DNA from: Spiroplasma poulsonii
GTDB taxonomy: Bacteria > Bacillota_I > Bacilli_A > Mycoplasmatales > Mycoplasmataceae
Assembly (NCBI RefSeq): GCF_009866525.1
Contig: NZ_CM020866.1
Coordinates: forward strand, 560,260 to 624,259
Direction: 5' to 3'
DNA length: 64,000 nt
In this document: in pieces, positions 20,693 to 30,668 of the stretch
Layout of the letters: every line of letters starts with the position of its first letter
Position numbering within the stretch: position 1 is the stretch's first letter
Notes under the pieces: generated by a model
Databases searched by the model: none
The model's input: only the letters and a program-made list of their open reading frames with translations
Told to the model about the DNA's origin: nothing
Made by a program: the position numbers and the translations under genes

Positions 20693-20783
20693 ATAAATAA
20701 GGCTAGTTATGATCTTTAATTCTCTAAGTACTCTTAATTTTAATGAAAACTAATAATTTAATGCAAGTTTGATAAAAACACGA

Positions 20784-20789
20784 TATAAT
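20784..20789 (+). promoter_or_regulatory. -10 box for the GNAT gene
   Basis: TATAAT lies 27 bp before the ATG at 20816; the -35 is weak (TGCAAG at 16 bp). The sequence upstream is now IS5 copy 5. Confidence 0.45.
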
Positions 20790-20815
20790 ATATGTAATTT
20801 AAGGTGGATGAAAAG

Positions 20816-21943
20816 ATGAAACGAAGAAAGTATCGACAGAACCCGAAAATTAAACGAATGTTTCGGATTAAAGGGGAATATGAAGCAACAAAATTAGCAC
20901 AAAATTTTGTTCGTTATATGACTAACCCTTTCCAAGATAAACGAATCCGAAATGAACTAATTGATACTGAAAACGAAATATATATGACTGATATTAGCAA
21001 TGATGTTGATAAAACTTATACTATTGCTATTAGTACCCAACTAGATTACCAAGAAGATGCTGAACGTGTTAAAGAGTTAGTAAAAGACTATGTTGACAAT
21101 GATTTAGATTTTTTATGATATACCATTGGTGAAAAAATTGATGAAAAAGAACAAGCTTTTTTTGAATCATTAGGTTTTGTTCAAAATGAAATTTTAGTGG
21201 GAATGGTCCTTGATTTAACCAAATGAAAAAAATATAAAACAAAAACTGATAAAAGTATTAAGTTTCGACGAGTTAATGATAACAAACGATTAACTGATTT
21301 TAGTAAAATTTTAGAAAGTGCTATGGGACCAAAAAGTTGAGATTATGCCTTTTATAAAACATTATTAAAACTAAACAAGGATAAAGACGTTGCTGAAATT
21401 GATTTATTATATAAAAATGATCTTCCCGCAGCAACTGGAAATATTTATTTTGAAAAAGACATCGCAATTATTGATGATATTTCAACACATCAAAATTTTC
21501 GCCGCCAAGGATTGGCAAAACTAATGATGAATCATTTAATTAACCGTGTTTATAATCAAGATTATGATTTAGTTGGTTTAATTGCCACACCAGAAGGATA
21601 TAATGTTTATCGCAAATTAGGGTTTCAACCAATTAATTTATATTTAAGCGAATATGTCACAAAAGCAAAAGGAAATGATTTAAGCCAAATTGCCACAAAA
21701 ATTAGTAAAGGTAAAATTAAGAATCTTCAAACTATGCAGCAAACAACAATTACCTATATGGTTAATAATTTAACTTGTAAAAAATGTAATAGTGAAATTC
21801 TTGATCAAAAATATCTAGTGGCAATAACACCGTTAAATGATTTTGTTATTAATAATTATCATCAGAATTGTTATAGTTTTTCTTCAAAGGATAAATGAGT
21901 GCTCCTTGTTGAGAAAACTAATGATGAAACAACAAAAAAATAA
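20816..21943 (+). CDS. GNAT-family N-acetyltransferase with C-terminal Cys motif
   Basis: The product is 375 aa. ATG 20816 is chosen because AAGGTGG lies 5-6 bp upstream. The central-C-terminal part contains the acetyl-CoA motif A of GNAT enzymes, DISTHQNFRRQGLAKLMMNHLI (about residues 221-242; R-x-x-G-x-A within it). It is followed by NVYRKLGFQPIN, the usual motif B end. The N-terminal about 130 residues may be a second, degenerate GNAT fold (IGEKIDEKEQAFFESLGFVQ). The last 60 residues carry CKKC and a later HQNC, a possible zinc site. The substrate is unknown. Confidence 0.75.
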
Positions 21944-21976
21944 GAATTAGGTAATTTTTTAATTCTTATTTTTTTT
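21939..21976. terminator. bidirectional terminator between GNAT and MATE genes
   Basis: AATAAGAATT (21939-21948) pairs with AATTCTTATT (21961-21970). T-rich on the right, A-rich on the left, so it can serve both convergent genes. Confidence 0.8.
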
Positions 21977-22577
21977 ATGACTTAACTTTAAGCCTTTTTT
22001 TAATTGTAAATCTTCTTGATATTCATTAAAATATGGATCTGGTTCATCAACCAATTTAGTATGATATTTTTTTCAATAATAAACTAAAATTGGAATAATA
22101 ATTGCTGCAGAAATTAAATCATTTAAACCGATAAAAACATAATAGAAAATTGGATTACCCGTTGCTTGACTAACGCCATATCCAATTCCAATTAAAGGTA
22201 AAATTACAACAATTGAACGTAAACTACTTGTAAAAGTTGCTAAAATTGAACGATTAATTCCTTGGAATAATGTTAACGCAATGTAAGTTAATGAACAAAA
22301 TGGATATGTCATAAAGTTTAAAACAATTCATCAACGATATTGAGCCGCATACTCTGGTGGGAAAGCAAACAAAATCATCATATCTTTTCCAAACAGAATG
22401 AAAACAATTAACATTAAACTAAATCAAATAATGATTAATAAACTAACTCGTTTTAAAACTTCTCAAATCCGGGCGTTTTTCTTCGCCCCATAATTATAGG
22501 CAATAATACTCCGTGCTCCTTGGGTGACCCCAATTCCGGCAGATAAAACTAATGTCATTCATGACACAATGGAAGAA

Positions 22578-23646
22578 TAGACTTCTTGCATTACTTGTTA
22601 AAAAATTGCAAATATTTGTAAAAAAGATACTAATAGAAAAATATAATTTTAATTAATTATGTTTTTTATTTAAAAATTTAATATTTTTCCACAACGAAAA
22701 ATTAATTTATTATTTAAATTATTTAATTTTAAATAAATATTTTATGTTAAATATAATAATTGTAAATTATAAATTGAGGCAATTAAATTAAATCTTAAAC
22801 CAAATCTTTTTCTTCGATTACGATATTTTTCTGTAATAATTTTAAATTTTTTAAGAATAGCAAAAATATTTTCAATAATAATTCTCATTTTTGAAACTAG
22901 TCTATTATATTGCTTTTGTTCTTTGTTTAAAGGGTTTTTCTTTGTTTTCTTTGTAGGTATTAGAACATTATTGTGATTTTTTTGTATTCCTTGATAACCA
23001 CTATCAACTATTAATTTGGTATTTTTTAAAATTGGGATTTTTGATTCTTTAAATAAAGCATAATCATGTTTTTTTCCGAGCGAAAAACTTGTTGCAATAA
23101 TTTTTTTGGTTTCTTGTTCGATAATTACTTGTGTTTTGATCGTGTGTTTTTTCTTTTTACCAGAATAAGATTGTTTTTGTCTTTTTTTGGGCGTTGGATT
23201 GGAGTTTCGGTAGCATCAATAATAATAGTTTTATCATTAAAATAATCATTTATTAGTGCTTTTTTACCAGCAAGTTGTTGAAAATCAGAGTTTTTAATTA
23301 AAATATCTTCAATTCACTTAATATTACGATAACAATTAGCCTCACTAATATCAAAACTTTTACCAAGATGAAAATAAGTCTGATATTCTCGTCAATATAA
23401 TAAAGTCATCAATAATCTATTTTCTAATGATAATTTATTAGTTTTACCACCTTTTTTAAATTTTTCTATTTCAGCAACTTTTAAAATATCTAACATTTTA
23501 TTAAAAGTGGATTTTTTTATTCCGGTTAATCTTAACCATTCTCTATCATTAAGAGTATTAAATTTATTATTGTTCATATTTTTATGTCCTCATAAATTAT
23601 ATTTTATAATAATATTTTAATAAAAAAGGGTATCGCAAGAAGTCTA
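22578..23646 (-). mobile_element. IS5-family element, copy 6, complete, reverse orientation
   Basis: 1069 bp with TA at 22578-22579 and 23645-23646. Its left flank is MATE sequence but its right flank is IS30-type sequence, so the two sides do not form one target. An adjacent deletion or recombination followed insertion. Confidence 0.88.
22742..23577 (-). CDS. IS5-family transposase with -1 frameshift (copy 6)
   Basis: Same two-frame gene as copy 1; intact as far as read. Confidence 0.85.
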
Positions 23647-24395
23647 TTATATTTTCAGATGAAAAATTAAGATGATTAGATAAAAGATTTAATAAGTACC
23701 ATGATACACCAGAGCAAATTTGTAAAAACTATGAAAAAGAATTTGGCAGTAAATTTCCTATATGTGTTAAAACTTTGTATAAATATATTTATTCTGGCCT
23801 TTTAAATTTATCAAAAGAAAATTTGTATTTTCATGGTAAAAGATTTAAAACAAAAAATAGAAAAGATAACCGTGGAAAAATAAGAAATTTTAAAACTATT
23901 GAGCAAGCAAAACATGATAAATATGAATTTGGTTGATTTCAAATGGATACAGTAGTTGGGAAAGACCATCAATCTAGTTGTTTAGTTTTAACAGAAGAAT
24001 TAAGCAAAAAAACTTTCTGTAAAAAATTAAATGAAAATTCAGTCGTAGAAGTTACAAAAGCAATAAAAAAAATTTTAAATAATAAGATTTTCAAAACCAT
24101 AAATATTAAAGGAATTGTTACAGATCAAGGCAAAGAATTTAGTAACTGAAAAGAAATAGAAAAAATTGCTTGTACTAATGTTTATTTTTGTGATGCTGGA
24201 ACGCCTACTCAAAAACCATTAGTTGAAAGAATTAATAGAGATATTAGGCATTGATTTCCTAAAGGAACAGATTTTAATAATATTACTCAACAAGAAATAG
24301 ACTGAGTTATTGATGTTATTAACAATAAACCACGGGCTTGTTTACAGTGGTTAACTTCACAACAATTATTTTTAAATTTATCATCACATATTTAA
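23647..24395 (+). pseudogene. IS30-family transposase, 5'-truncated (SpV1 ORF3 type)
   Basis: The frame is open from 23651 to TAA 24395 (about 248 codons, code 4) but has no start because IS5 copy 6 removed the N-terminal helix-turn-helix part. The catalytic core is complete: Asp in WFQMDTVVG, Asp in IVTDQGKEF, and Glu in PLVERINRDIRHWFPKGTDF, which is the diagnostic IS30 C-terminal signature. SpV1-type viruses carry such a transposase (ORF3), so this could be viral or a free IS30 element. Confidence 0.8.
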
Positions 24396-24555
24396 TAATT
24401 TTTTATTGAATTAATCAAATAATTTAATAAATTATTTTTAGTGTGTCTAAATTCATAAATTTAGATAAAAAAACCATAATTTTAAAAATAAAATTATATT
24501 GAATACTTATTTTGTTGTGTTATAATGAAATTAAATAAAGTGTGTCATTTGAATT
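24396..24555 (+). other. right flank of the IS30-type fragment
   Basis: It contains AGTGTGTC at 24440-24447 and again at 24539-24546 and a promoter-like pair TTGAAT (24499) and TATAAT (about 24521). MATE sequence resumes near 24556. The exact right end of the element cannot be fixed. Confidence 0.4.
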
Positions 24556-25363
24556 TACAATATACAAAAACAATAATTAATCCTCATATTACTTGCACTG
24601 TTCACGAAAAAACTGTCCCCAACATTGCCCCAGACATTCCCAAATGACAAACTTTCATAAAGAAAATTGCTGCAACAGAATTAATAATAATTGAACTTAA
24701 AATCATTATTGTTACTCATTTCATTCGTCCTTCACTACGAAGCAATGACATAAAATAATAACTCAAAAACATCATTGACGCTGCTGCTAACATTGGGAAA
24801 GAATATTCTCAACATAAACGTTCAGTAATTGGATTATAATTTTTCCCCATTTGCGAAGTGATGAAAACAGCATTTCACCCGGGATACACAATACAAAAAA
24901 TTGCAAACGCGATGATAATCGAAAAAAGCACCGTTGTTGAAAAACCATTTCCAGCAATCCAACGCATTCTCGGAATGTCGCGCTGTCCATAGGCAATTGA
25001 AAAATTCATTGCACAACCCATTCCAATCATAATACTAAATGATCATTGTAAATTATACGTTTGTGAAGCATATTGTGTTGCTACATTAATATATGACCGC
25101 ATATCAGCTAATGGCACAATTGAAACAGCACTTCCTGTTATTTGATTATAAGCATCAATATAAAACCAATCATAAATTGCATCAGGCGCAACAAATGCTA
25201 AAGCTAATTTTTTGTCAATAATATTATATAATCCTTGGACGACCATTAAAAAAACGGTTGGAATACAAAAGTATGCAATTGTTTTTCATGGCTGTTCAAA
25301 CCGTAATTTTTTCTCACGAACCGTTAAAACTTCCGACAACTTAATCCCCCCTATTTAAAAAGC

Positions 25364-25385
25364 AAAAAAACCTTACTAAGTAAAG
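25364..25385 (-). terminator. terminator upstream of the MATE pseudogene (minus strand)
   Basis: On the minus strand CTTTAC-TTA-GTAAGG is followed by seven T. It would end the truncated gene at 25467-25540. Confidence 0.6.
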
Positions 25386-25466
25386 TAATTTGTAAAACTA
25401 TATTTATAATCCTTCTTAAATTATAGCTCAAAAAAATTAATTTATTAAGGTTTTTTAAAGATATCT

Positions 25467-25540
25467 TTAATTAGTTAACGCACTTGCTTTCCCAAAGTTT
25501 TTATTAACTGAAAAAACAACACGATCATAAATTTCTGTAA
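25467..25540 (-). pseudogene. 3' end of an unidentified gene truncated by IS5 copy 7
   Basis: The minus strand reads TEIYDRVVFSVNKNFGKASA and a TAA at 25467-25469, running directly into the IS. The remainder is not found on the far side of the IS cluster (29643), where rplU regulatory sequence lies. The gene was therefore truncated by IS-driven rearrangement. Product not recognised. Confidence 0.5.
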
Positions 25541-25608
25541 TAGACTTCTTGCGATACCCTTTTTATTAAAATATTATTATAAAATATAATTTATGAGGAC
25601 ATAAAAAT

Positions 25609-26445
25609 ATGAACAATAATAAATTTAATACTCTTAATGATAGAGAATGGTTAAGATTAACAGGAATAAAAAAATCCACTTTTAATAAAATGTTAGATAT
25701 TTTAAAAGTTGCTGAAATAGAAAAATTTAAAAAAGGTGGTAAAACTAATAAATTATCATTAGAAAATAGATTATTGATGACTTTATTATATTGACGAGAA
25801 TATCAGACTTATTTTCATCTTGATAAAAGTTTTGATATTAGTGAGGCTAATTGTTATCGTAATATTAAGTGAATTGAAGATATTTTAATTAAAAACTCTG
25901 ATTTTCAACAACTTGCTGGTAAAAAAGCACTAATAAATGATTATTTTAATGATAAAACTATTATTATTGATGCTACCGAAACTCCAATCCAACGCCCAAA
26001 AAAAGACAAAAACAATCTTATTCTGGTAAAAAGAAAAAACACACGATCAAAACACAAGTAATTATCGAACAAGAAACCAAAAAAATTATTGCAACAAGTT
26101 TTTCGCTCGGAAAAAAAACATGATTATGCTTTATTTAAAGAATCAAAAATCCCAATTTTAAAAAATACCAAATTAATAGTTGATAGTGGTTATCAAGGAA
26201 TACAAAAAAATCACAATAATGTTCTAATACCTACAAAGAAAACAAAGAAAAACCCTTTAAACAAAGAACAAAAGCAATATAATAGACTAGTTTCAAAAAT
26301 GAGAATTATTATTGAAAATATTTTTGCTATTCTTAAAAAATTTAAAATTATTACAGAAAAATATCGTAATCGAAGAAAAAGATTTGGTTTAAGATTTAAT
26401 TTAATTGCCTCAATTTATAATTTACAATTATTATATTTAACATAA
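25609..26445 (+). pseudogene. IS5-family transposase, frameshifted (copy 7)
   Basis: Frame A is complete, but frame B carries an extra A in the run before CATGATTATG (eight instead of seven), near 26111-26118. This shifts it out of frame before the second catalytic Asp, so the copy is inactive. One T is also missing near the left end, so the ATG is one base earlier than in other copies. Confidence 0.8.
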
Positions 26446-26713
26446 AATATTTATTTAAAATTAAATAATTTAAATAATAGACTTCTTGCGATACCCTTTT
26501 TATTAAAATATTATTATAAAATATAATTTATGAGGACATAAAAATATGAACAATAATAAATTTAATACTCTTAATGATAGAGAATGGTTAAGATTAACAG
26601 AAATAAAAAAATCCACTTTTAATAAAATGTTAGATATGGATGGGTTAAGATAAATTGGACAACAATAATGTGGAGTAAGGATTATAATTAAATTAATAAA
26701 TGGAGGTGTAATT

Positions 26714-26989
26714 ATGGCAAAGAATCATTATACCGATGAATTTAAACAACAAATTGTTGGTCTTTATAAAACAGGTAAAACAGCAAAACAATTGTCCAGT
26801 GACTATCAGGTCGGTAAATCAACAGTTTGAAAATGAATTCATGAATTCAATAATTCTGGTTCATTTAAAGCAAAAGATAATCGAAGCCCAGAAGAAAATG
26901 AAATAATTCAGCTAAGAAAAGAAATTAAACAATTACGAATGGAAAATGATATTTTAAAGCAAGCCACACTGATAATAGGCAAAAAATAG
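26714..26989 (+). CDS. IS3-family OrfA (IS3 copy 1)
   Basis: The product is 91 aa from ATG 26714 after GGAGGTG. It is a helix-turn-helix protein ([18 protein letters not shown]...VGKSTVWKWIHEF) followed by a leucine-zipper-like helix ([18 protein letters not shown]), the standard OrfA layout. It ends at a run of A followed by TAG, where -1 slippage would fuse it to OrfB. Confidence 0.8.
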
Positions 26990-27678
26990 TAATTATTAAA
27001 AACAACAAAGAAAAATATACAATTACTAATTTATGCAAAACACTAAAAGTTCCTAGATCAACGTTTTATTATCAATTGAAATCAAATAATCCTAAATCAA
27101 ACCATACTATTGATAATGCTGTTATCAGTATTTTCTTAAAAAGTCGTAAAAATTATGGCACAAGAAAAATTAAAGTTATGTTAGCACAACAAAATATTTT
27201 ATTATCACGAATAAAAATTAGTAAAATAATGCAAAGATATAACTTAATTTCCAATTATACAAAACTTAAATATAAACATCAAAGTAACAAAAACGCTACA
27301 TACAAATATCATAATTTGTTAAATCAAGAATTTAATAATTATAAACTACATGAAGTTGTTGTCAGTGATTTAACACAAGTTGCTATCAATAGCAAATGAT
27401 ATTATGTGTGCTTTCTAATTGATTTATTTAATCGTGAAGTTATTGGTTATGATGTTAGTTCTCATAAAGATGCCAAATTAGTTGAAAATACTTTTAAAAA
27501 GCTTAGTTTTTCTTTAGATAATATTAAAATATTTCATACTGATCAAGGCAGCGAATTTAATAACAATATCATTTACAATCTTTTAGCTAAAAACAATGTT
27601 GCAAAATCTTATAGTAAACCAGGCTGTCCTTATGATAATGCTGTTTCTGAATCAACCTATAAAATTTTAAACACATAA
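26979..27678 (+). pseudogene. IS3-family OrfB transposase, nonsense-mutated and truncated (IS3 copy 1)
   Basis: The rve-type core is present ([17 protein letters not shown]). In copy 2 the catalytic-Glu helix continues KILKTELI; here it reads KILNT followed by TAA at 27676-27678. IS5 copy 9 then removes the rest. Confidence 0.75.
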
Positions 27679-27755
27679 TTAATTAAAAACAGAAAATTTA
27701 AAAATATTGAACAATTTAAATTAGAATTATTTGACTATGTTAATTGATACAATAA

Positions 27756-28824
27756 TAGACTTCTTGCGATACCCTTTTTTATTAAAATATTATTATAAAA
27801 TATAATTTATGAGGACATAAAAATATGAACAATAATAAATTTAATACTCTTAATGATAGAGAATGGTTAAGATTAACAGGAATAAAAAAATCCACTTTTA
27901 ATAAAATGTTAGATATTTTAAAAGTTGCTGAAATAGAAAAATTTAAAAAAGGTGGTAAAACTAATAAATTATCATTAGAAAATAGATTATTGATGACTTT
28001 ATTATATTGACGAGAATATCAGACTTATTTTCATCTTGGTAAAAGTTTTGATATTAGTGAGGCTAATTGTTATCGTAATATTAAGTGAATTGAAGATATT
28101 TTAATTAAAAACTCTGATTTTCAACAACTTGCTGGTAAAAAAGCACTAATAAATGATTATTTTAATGATAAAACTATTATTATTGATGCTACCGAAACTC
28201 CAATCCAACGCCCAAAAAAAGACAAAAACAATCTTATTCTGGTAAAAAGAAAAAACACACGATCAAAACACAAGTAATTATCGAACAAGAAACCAAAAAA
28301 ATTATTGCAACAAGTTTTTCGCTCGGAAAAAAACATGATTATGCTTTATTTAAAGAATCAAAAATCCCAATTTTAAAAAATACCAAATTAATAGTCGATA
28401 GTGGTTATCAAGGAATACAAAAAAATCACAATAATGTTCTAATACCTACAAAGAAAACAAAGAAAAACCCTTTAAACAAAGAACAAAAGCAATATAATAG
28501 ACTAGTTTCAAAAATGAGAATTATTATTGAAAATATTTTTGCTATTCTTAAAAAATTTAAAATTATTACAGAAAAATATCGTAATCGAAGAAAAAGATTT
28601 GGTTTAAGATTTAATTTAATTGCCTCAATTTATAATTTACAATTATTATATTTAACATAAAATATTTATTTAAAATTAAATAATTTAAATAATAAATTAA
28701 TTTTTCGTTGTGGAAAAATATTAAATTTTTAAATAAAAAACATAATTAATTAAAATTATATTTTTCTATTAGTATCTTTTTTACAAATATTTGCAATTTT
28801 TTAACAAGTAATGCAAGAAGTCTA
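27756..28824 (+). mobile_element. IS5-family element, copy 9, complete
   Basis: 1069 bp with TA at both ends. The left neighbour is IS3 sequence and the right neighbour is the interior of another IS5 copy (TTGACGAGAATATC), showing rearrangement after insertion. Confidence 0.9.
27825..28660 (+). CDS. IS5-family transposase with -1 frameshift (copy 9)
   Basis: Intact two-frame gene matching copy 1; likely one of the functional copies. Confidence 0.85.
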
Positions 28825-29642
28825 TTGACGAGAATATCAGACTTATTTTCATCTTGGTAAAAGTTTTGATATTAGTGAGGCTAATTGTTATCGTAATATT
28901 AAGTGAATTGAAGATATTTTAATTAAAAACTCTGATTTTCAACAACTTGCTGGTAAAAAAGCACTAATAAATGATTATTTTAATGATAAAACTATTATTA
29001 TTGATGCTACCGAAACTCCAATCCAACGCCCAAAAAAAGACAAAAACAATCTTATTCTGGTAAAAAGAAAAAACACACGATCAAAACACAAGTAATTATC
29101 GAACAAGAAACCAAAAAAATTATTGCAACAAGTTTTTCGCTCGGAAAAAAACATGATTATGCTTTATTTAAAGAATCAAAAATCCCAATTTTAAAAAATA
29201 CCAAATTAATAGTTGATAGTGGTTATCAAGGAATACAAAAAAATCACAATAATGTTCTAATACCTACAAAGAAAACAAAGAAAAACCCTTTAAACAAAGA
29301 ACAAAAGCAATATAATAGACTAGTTTCAAAAATGAGAATTATTATTGAAAATATTTTTGCTATTCTTAAAAAATTTAAAATTATTACAGAAAAATATCGT
29401 AATCGAAGAAAAAGATTTGGTTTAAGATTTAATTTAATTGCCTCAATTTATAATTTACAATTATTATATTTAACATAAAATATTTATTTAAAATTAAATA
29501 ATTTAAATAATAAATTAATTTTTCGTTGTGGAAAAATATTAAATTTTTAAATAAAAAACATAATTAATTAAAATTATATTTTTCTATTAGTATCTTTTTT
29601 ACAAATATTTGCAATTTTTTAACAAGTAATGCAAGAAGTCTA
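28825..29642 (+). mobile_element. IS5-family element, 3' part (copy 10, probably the rest of copy 8)
   Basis: It starts inside frame A at TTGACGAGAAT and runs to the normal right end with TA at 29641-29642. It retains all three catalytic residues and frame B (stop at 29478) but no start codon. Confidence 0.85.
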
Positions 29643-29691
29643 ATATAATAATTAAAATTAAGTTAAGAAATATTAAAAAATAAAATATTTA

Positions 29692-29823
29692 TTGAATTTT
29701 TTCAAGATAACGATATAATTAATTATGGTTGTTTCAGTTTCAACCGCTCTTTGACTTTTAAGTACCTAAAGGATATGTAATACTTATCTACTTACAAGGC
29801 GAGTATAAACTGGAGGTGTAAAA
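29692..29823 (+). promoter_or_regulatory. rplU promoter and leader (possible L21-type leader)
   Basis: TTGAAT and TATAAT are spaced by 16 bp around 29692-29719. They are followed by a leader of about 100 nt with GGTTGTTTCAGTTTCAACC, which can form a short hairpin, and a GGAGGTG ribosome site. Firmicute rplU operons often have an autoregulatory L21 leader here; calling this one is inference from position. Confidence 0.55.
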
Positions 29824-30351
29824 ATGTTTGCAATAATTAAAACTGGGGGGAAACAATTACGTGTTTCTCAAGGTGATGAAATATTTGTTGAAATGTTAAA
29901 CGGTAACGAAGGTGAAAAAGTTAATTTTACCGAAGTTTTAATGGTTGATGGAAAAGTAGGAACTCCCTTTTTAAAAGGGGCATCAGTAACCGGGACAATT
30001 TTAAAACAAGGAAAACAAAAGAAAATTGTTGTGTTTCATTATAAACCAAAGAAAACACAACATAAGAAGTATGGTCATCGTCAGCCATACACAAAAATTA
30101 AAATTGACCAAATTTTATTGTCAGGGACAGCAAAACCAGCTGTAGCAGCAGAAACTAAACCAGCAGCAGTAGCAAAACCTGCAACGAGTGCTGAACCAAA
30201 ACCGGTTGTGAAACCTGTGGTAAGTAAACCAGCACCAGCAGCAAAACCGGCAACAGTAAAATCAACAACTGCGGCGAAACCTGCTGCAAAAACTTCAACA
30301 ACAACATCAGCAAAAAAACCAGTAACAAAAACAGAAAAAAATGATAAATAA
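29824..30351 (+). CDS. rplU: ribosomal protein L21 with a long Ala/Lys/Pro-rich C-terminal extension
   Basis: Residues 1 to about 100 are a normal bL21 (MFAIIKTGGKQLRVSQGDEI ... KKYGHRQPYTKIKIDQI), a 50S protein that contacts 23S rRNA. The usual protein ends near residue 100. This one continues for about 75 residues of Ala, Lys, Pro and Thr repeats (AKPA, KPV, TTSAKKP) that look disordered and basic. It heads the classic rplU-prp-rpmA operon. The start is fixed by GGAGGTG 8 bp upstream. The extension may add RNA contacts or be a lineage feature. Confidence 0.95.
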   Translation: MFAIIKTGGKQLRVSQGDEIFVEMLNGNEGEKVNFTEVLMVDGKVGTPFLKGASVTGTILKQGKQKKIVVFHYKPKKTQHKKYGHRQPYTKIKIDQILLSGTAKPAVAAETKPAAVAKPATSAEPKPVVKPVVSKPAPAAKPATVKSTTAAKPAAKTSTTTSAKKPVTKTEKNDK

Positions 30352-30353
30352 TT

Positions 30354-30668
30354 ATGATTAAAATTATAATTAATAAAACTGAACAAAAATTTACAAAAAT
30401 TGAAATTACTGGTCATGCACAGGCAGGTGAATATGGTAAAGACCTTGTTTGTGCAGCAATAACAGGAATTGCAACAGGTGGTTTAAATGCAATTGATCAA
30501 ATTAAACCAAATAGTTGTGAATTTGTTATTAATGAAGGATTAATTACTATCATCGTAAAAGAAAATAGTTCTGATTTACAAGTTATTTTACAAACGATGT
30601 ATTATCAATTTTTAACAATTTATCAGCAATACCAAGAATTTATTAGTGTAAAGGAGGTTGAAGAATAA
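30354..30668 (+). CDS. prp: ribosomal-processing cysteine protease Prp
   Basis: The product is 104 aa, normal for the YsxB/Prp family. The catalytic pair is visible as His21 in GHAQAGEYG and Cys33 in DLVCAAITG. In Firmicutes and mollicutes Prp removes an N-terminal extension from ribosomal protein L27, and here it lies between rplU and rpmA with a 2-bp gap and a 1-bp overlap. The L27 encoded next carries the matching cleavage site, so the pair is functionally linked. Confidence 0.9.
   Translation: MIKIIINKTEQKFTKIEITGHAQAGEYGKDLVCAAITGIATGGLNAIDQIKPNSCEFVINEGLITIIVKENSSDLQVILQTMYYQFLTIYQQYQEFISVKEVEE

Larger units (their letters stand above)
15591..20700 (+). mobile_element. SpV1-type plectrovirus remnant, interrupted by two IS5 copies
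   Basis: A run of small, closely packed same-strand genes includes a coat-protein-like ORF and a Zot-like ATPase, as in the filamentous spiroplasma viruses of the SpV1 type. In order: 37-codon ORF, 50-codon membrane ORF, coat protein, a 755-bp tract of inverted repeats, IS5 copy 4, Zot-like gene, two overlapping membrane-protein genes and IS5 copy 5. The adsorption (minor coat) and replication genes are missing, so this is a partial integrated copy. Borders are approximate. Confidence 0.75.
19412..20700 (+). pseudogene. plectrovirus membrane protein cut at its last codons by IS5
   Basis: ATG 19412 is coupled to the previous stop (TAATG). The frame encodes 71 mostly hydrophobic residues with two membrane helices before IS5 copy 5 enters at 19624. 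Rejoining the flanks with a single TA gives ...VGFI-N-K-stop (TAA 20698-20700). The IS therefore removed only the last two residues and the stop. In the current sequence the frame reads on into the IS end, so a slightly altered protein may still be made. Confidence 0.6.
21959..25339 (-). pseudogene. MATE-type multidrug exporter, cut in two with loss of the middle
   Basis: The N-terminal half is read from TTG 25339 (after GGGGGG) down to about 24556 and contains VVQGLYNIIDKK and AMNFSIAYGQRDIPRMR. The C-terminal half lies at 22577-21959 and contains GVTQGARSIIAYNYGAKK and IGLNDLISAA. It has the same organisation as the intact MATE genes at 43315 and 45016. Comparison with the 43315 protein shows that about 85 residues between YCKF and the SWMTLVL-type helix are missing. 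In their place are an IS30-type transposase fragment and IS5 copy 6. The gene is inactive; each half would encode only part of the transporter. Confidence 0.8.
26637..27755 (+). mobile_element. IS3-family element, copy 1, 3'-truncated
   Basis: It begins with TGGATGGGTTAAGAT inside IS5 copy 8 and ends at IS5 copy 9, lacking about 96 bp of its right end. Compare the complete copy at 32791-34005. Confidence 0.85.
25541..29642 (+). mobile_element. nested IS cluster 1 (IS5 copies 7, 8/10 and 9, and IS3 copy 1)
   Basis: Reading left to right: IS5 copy 7 (25541-26477), entered at a TA near its 3' end by IS5 copy 8 (from 26478); IS3-type copy 1 inserted in copy 8 at 26637; complete IS5 copy 9 at 27756-28824; then the 3' 818 bp of an IS5 copy (28825-29642). 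The last piece is most simply the rest of copy 8. Copy 9's left side touches IS3 and its right side touches IS5, so about 96 bp of IS3 and the middle of copy 8 were deleted. The 3' end of copy 7 is also gone. Confidence 0.85.

Noticed and set aside
24787-25016. Two overlapping minus-strand ORFs in other frames
   Set aside because: They are shadows of the MATE N-terminal half, whose true frame matches the intact MATE proteins.
30081-30416. Minus-strand ORF of 111 aa over the rplU tail
   Set aside because: It is antisense to the Ala/Lys/Pro repeats, whose complement gives a spurious Ala/Gly/Val/Phe-rich frame.
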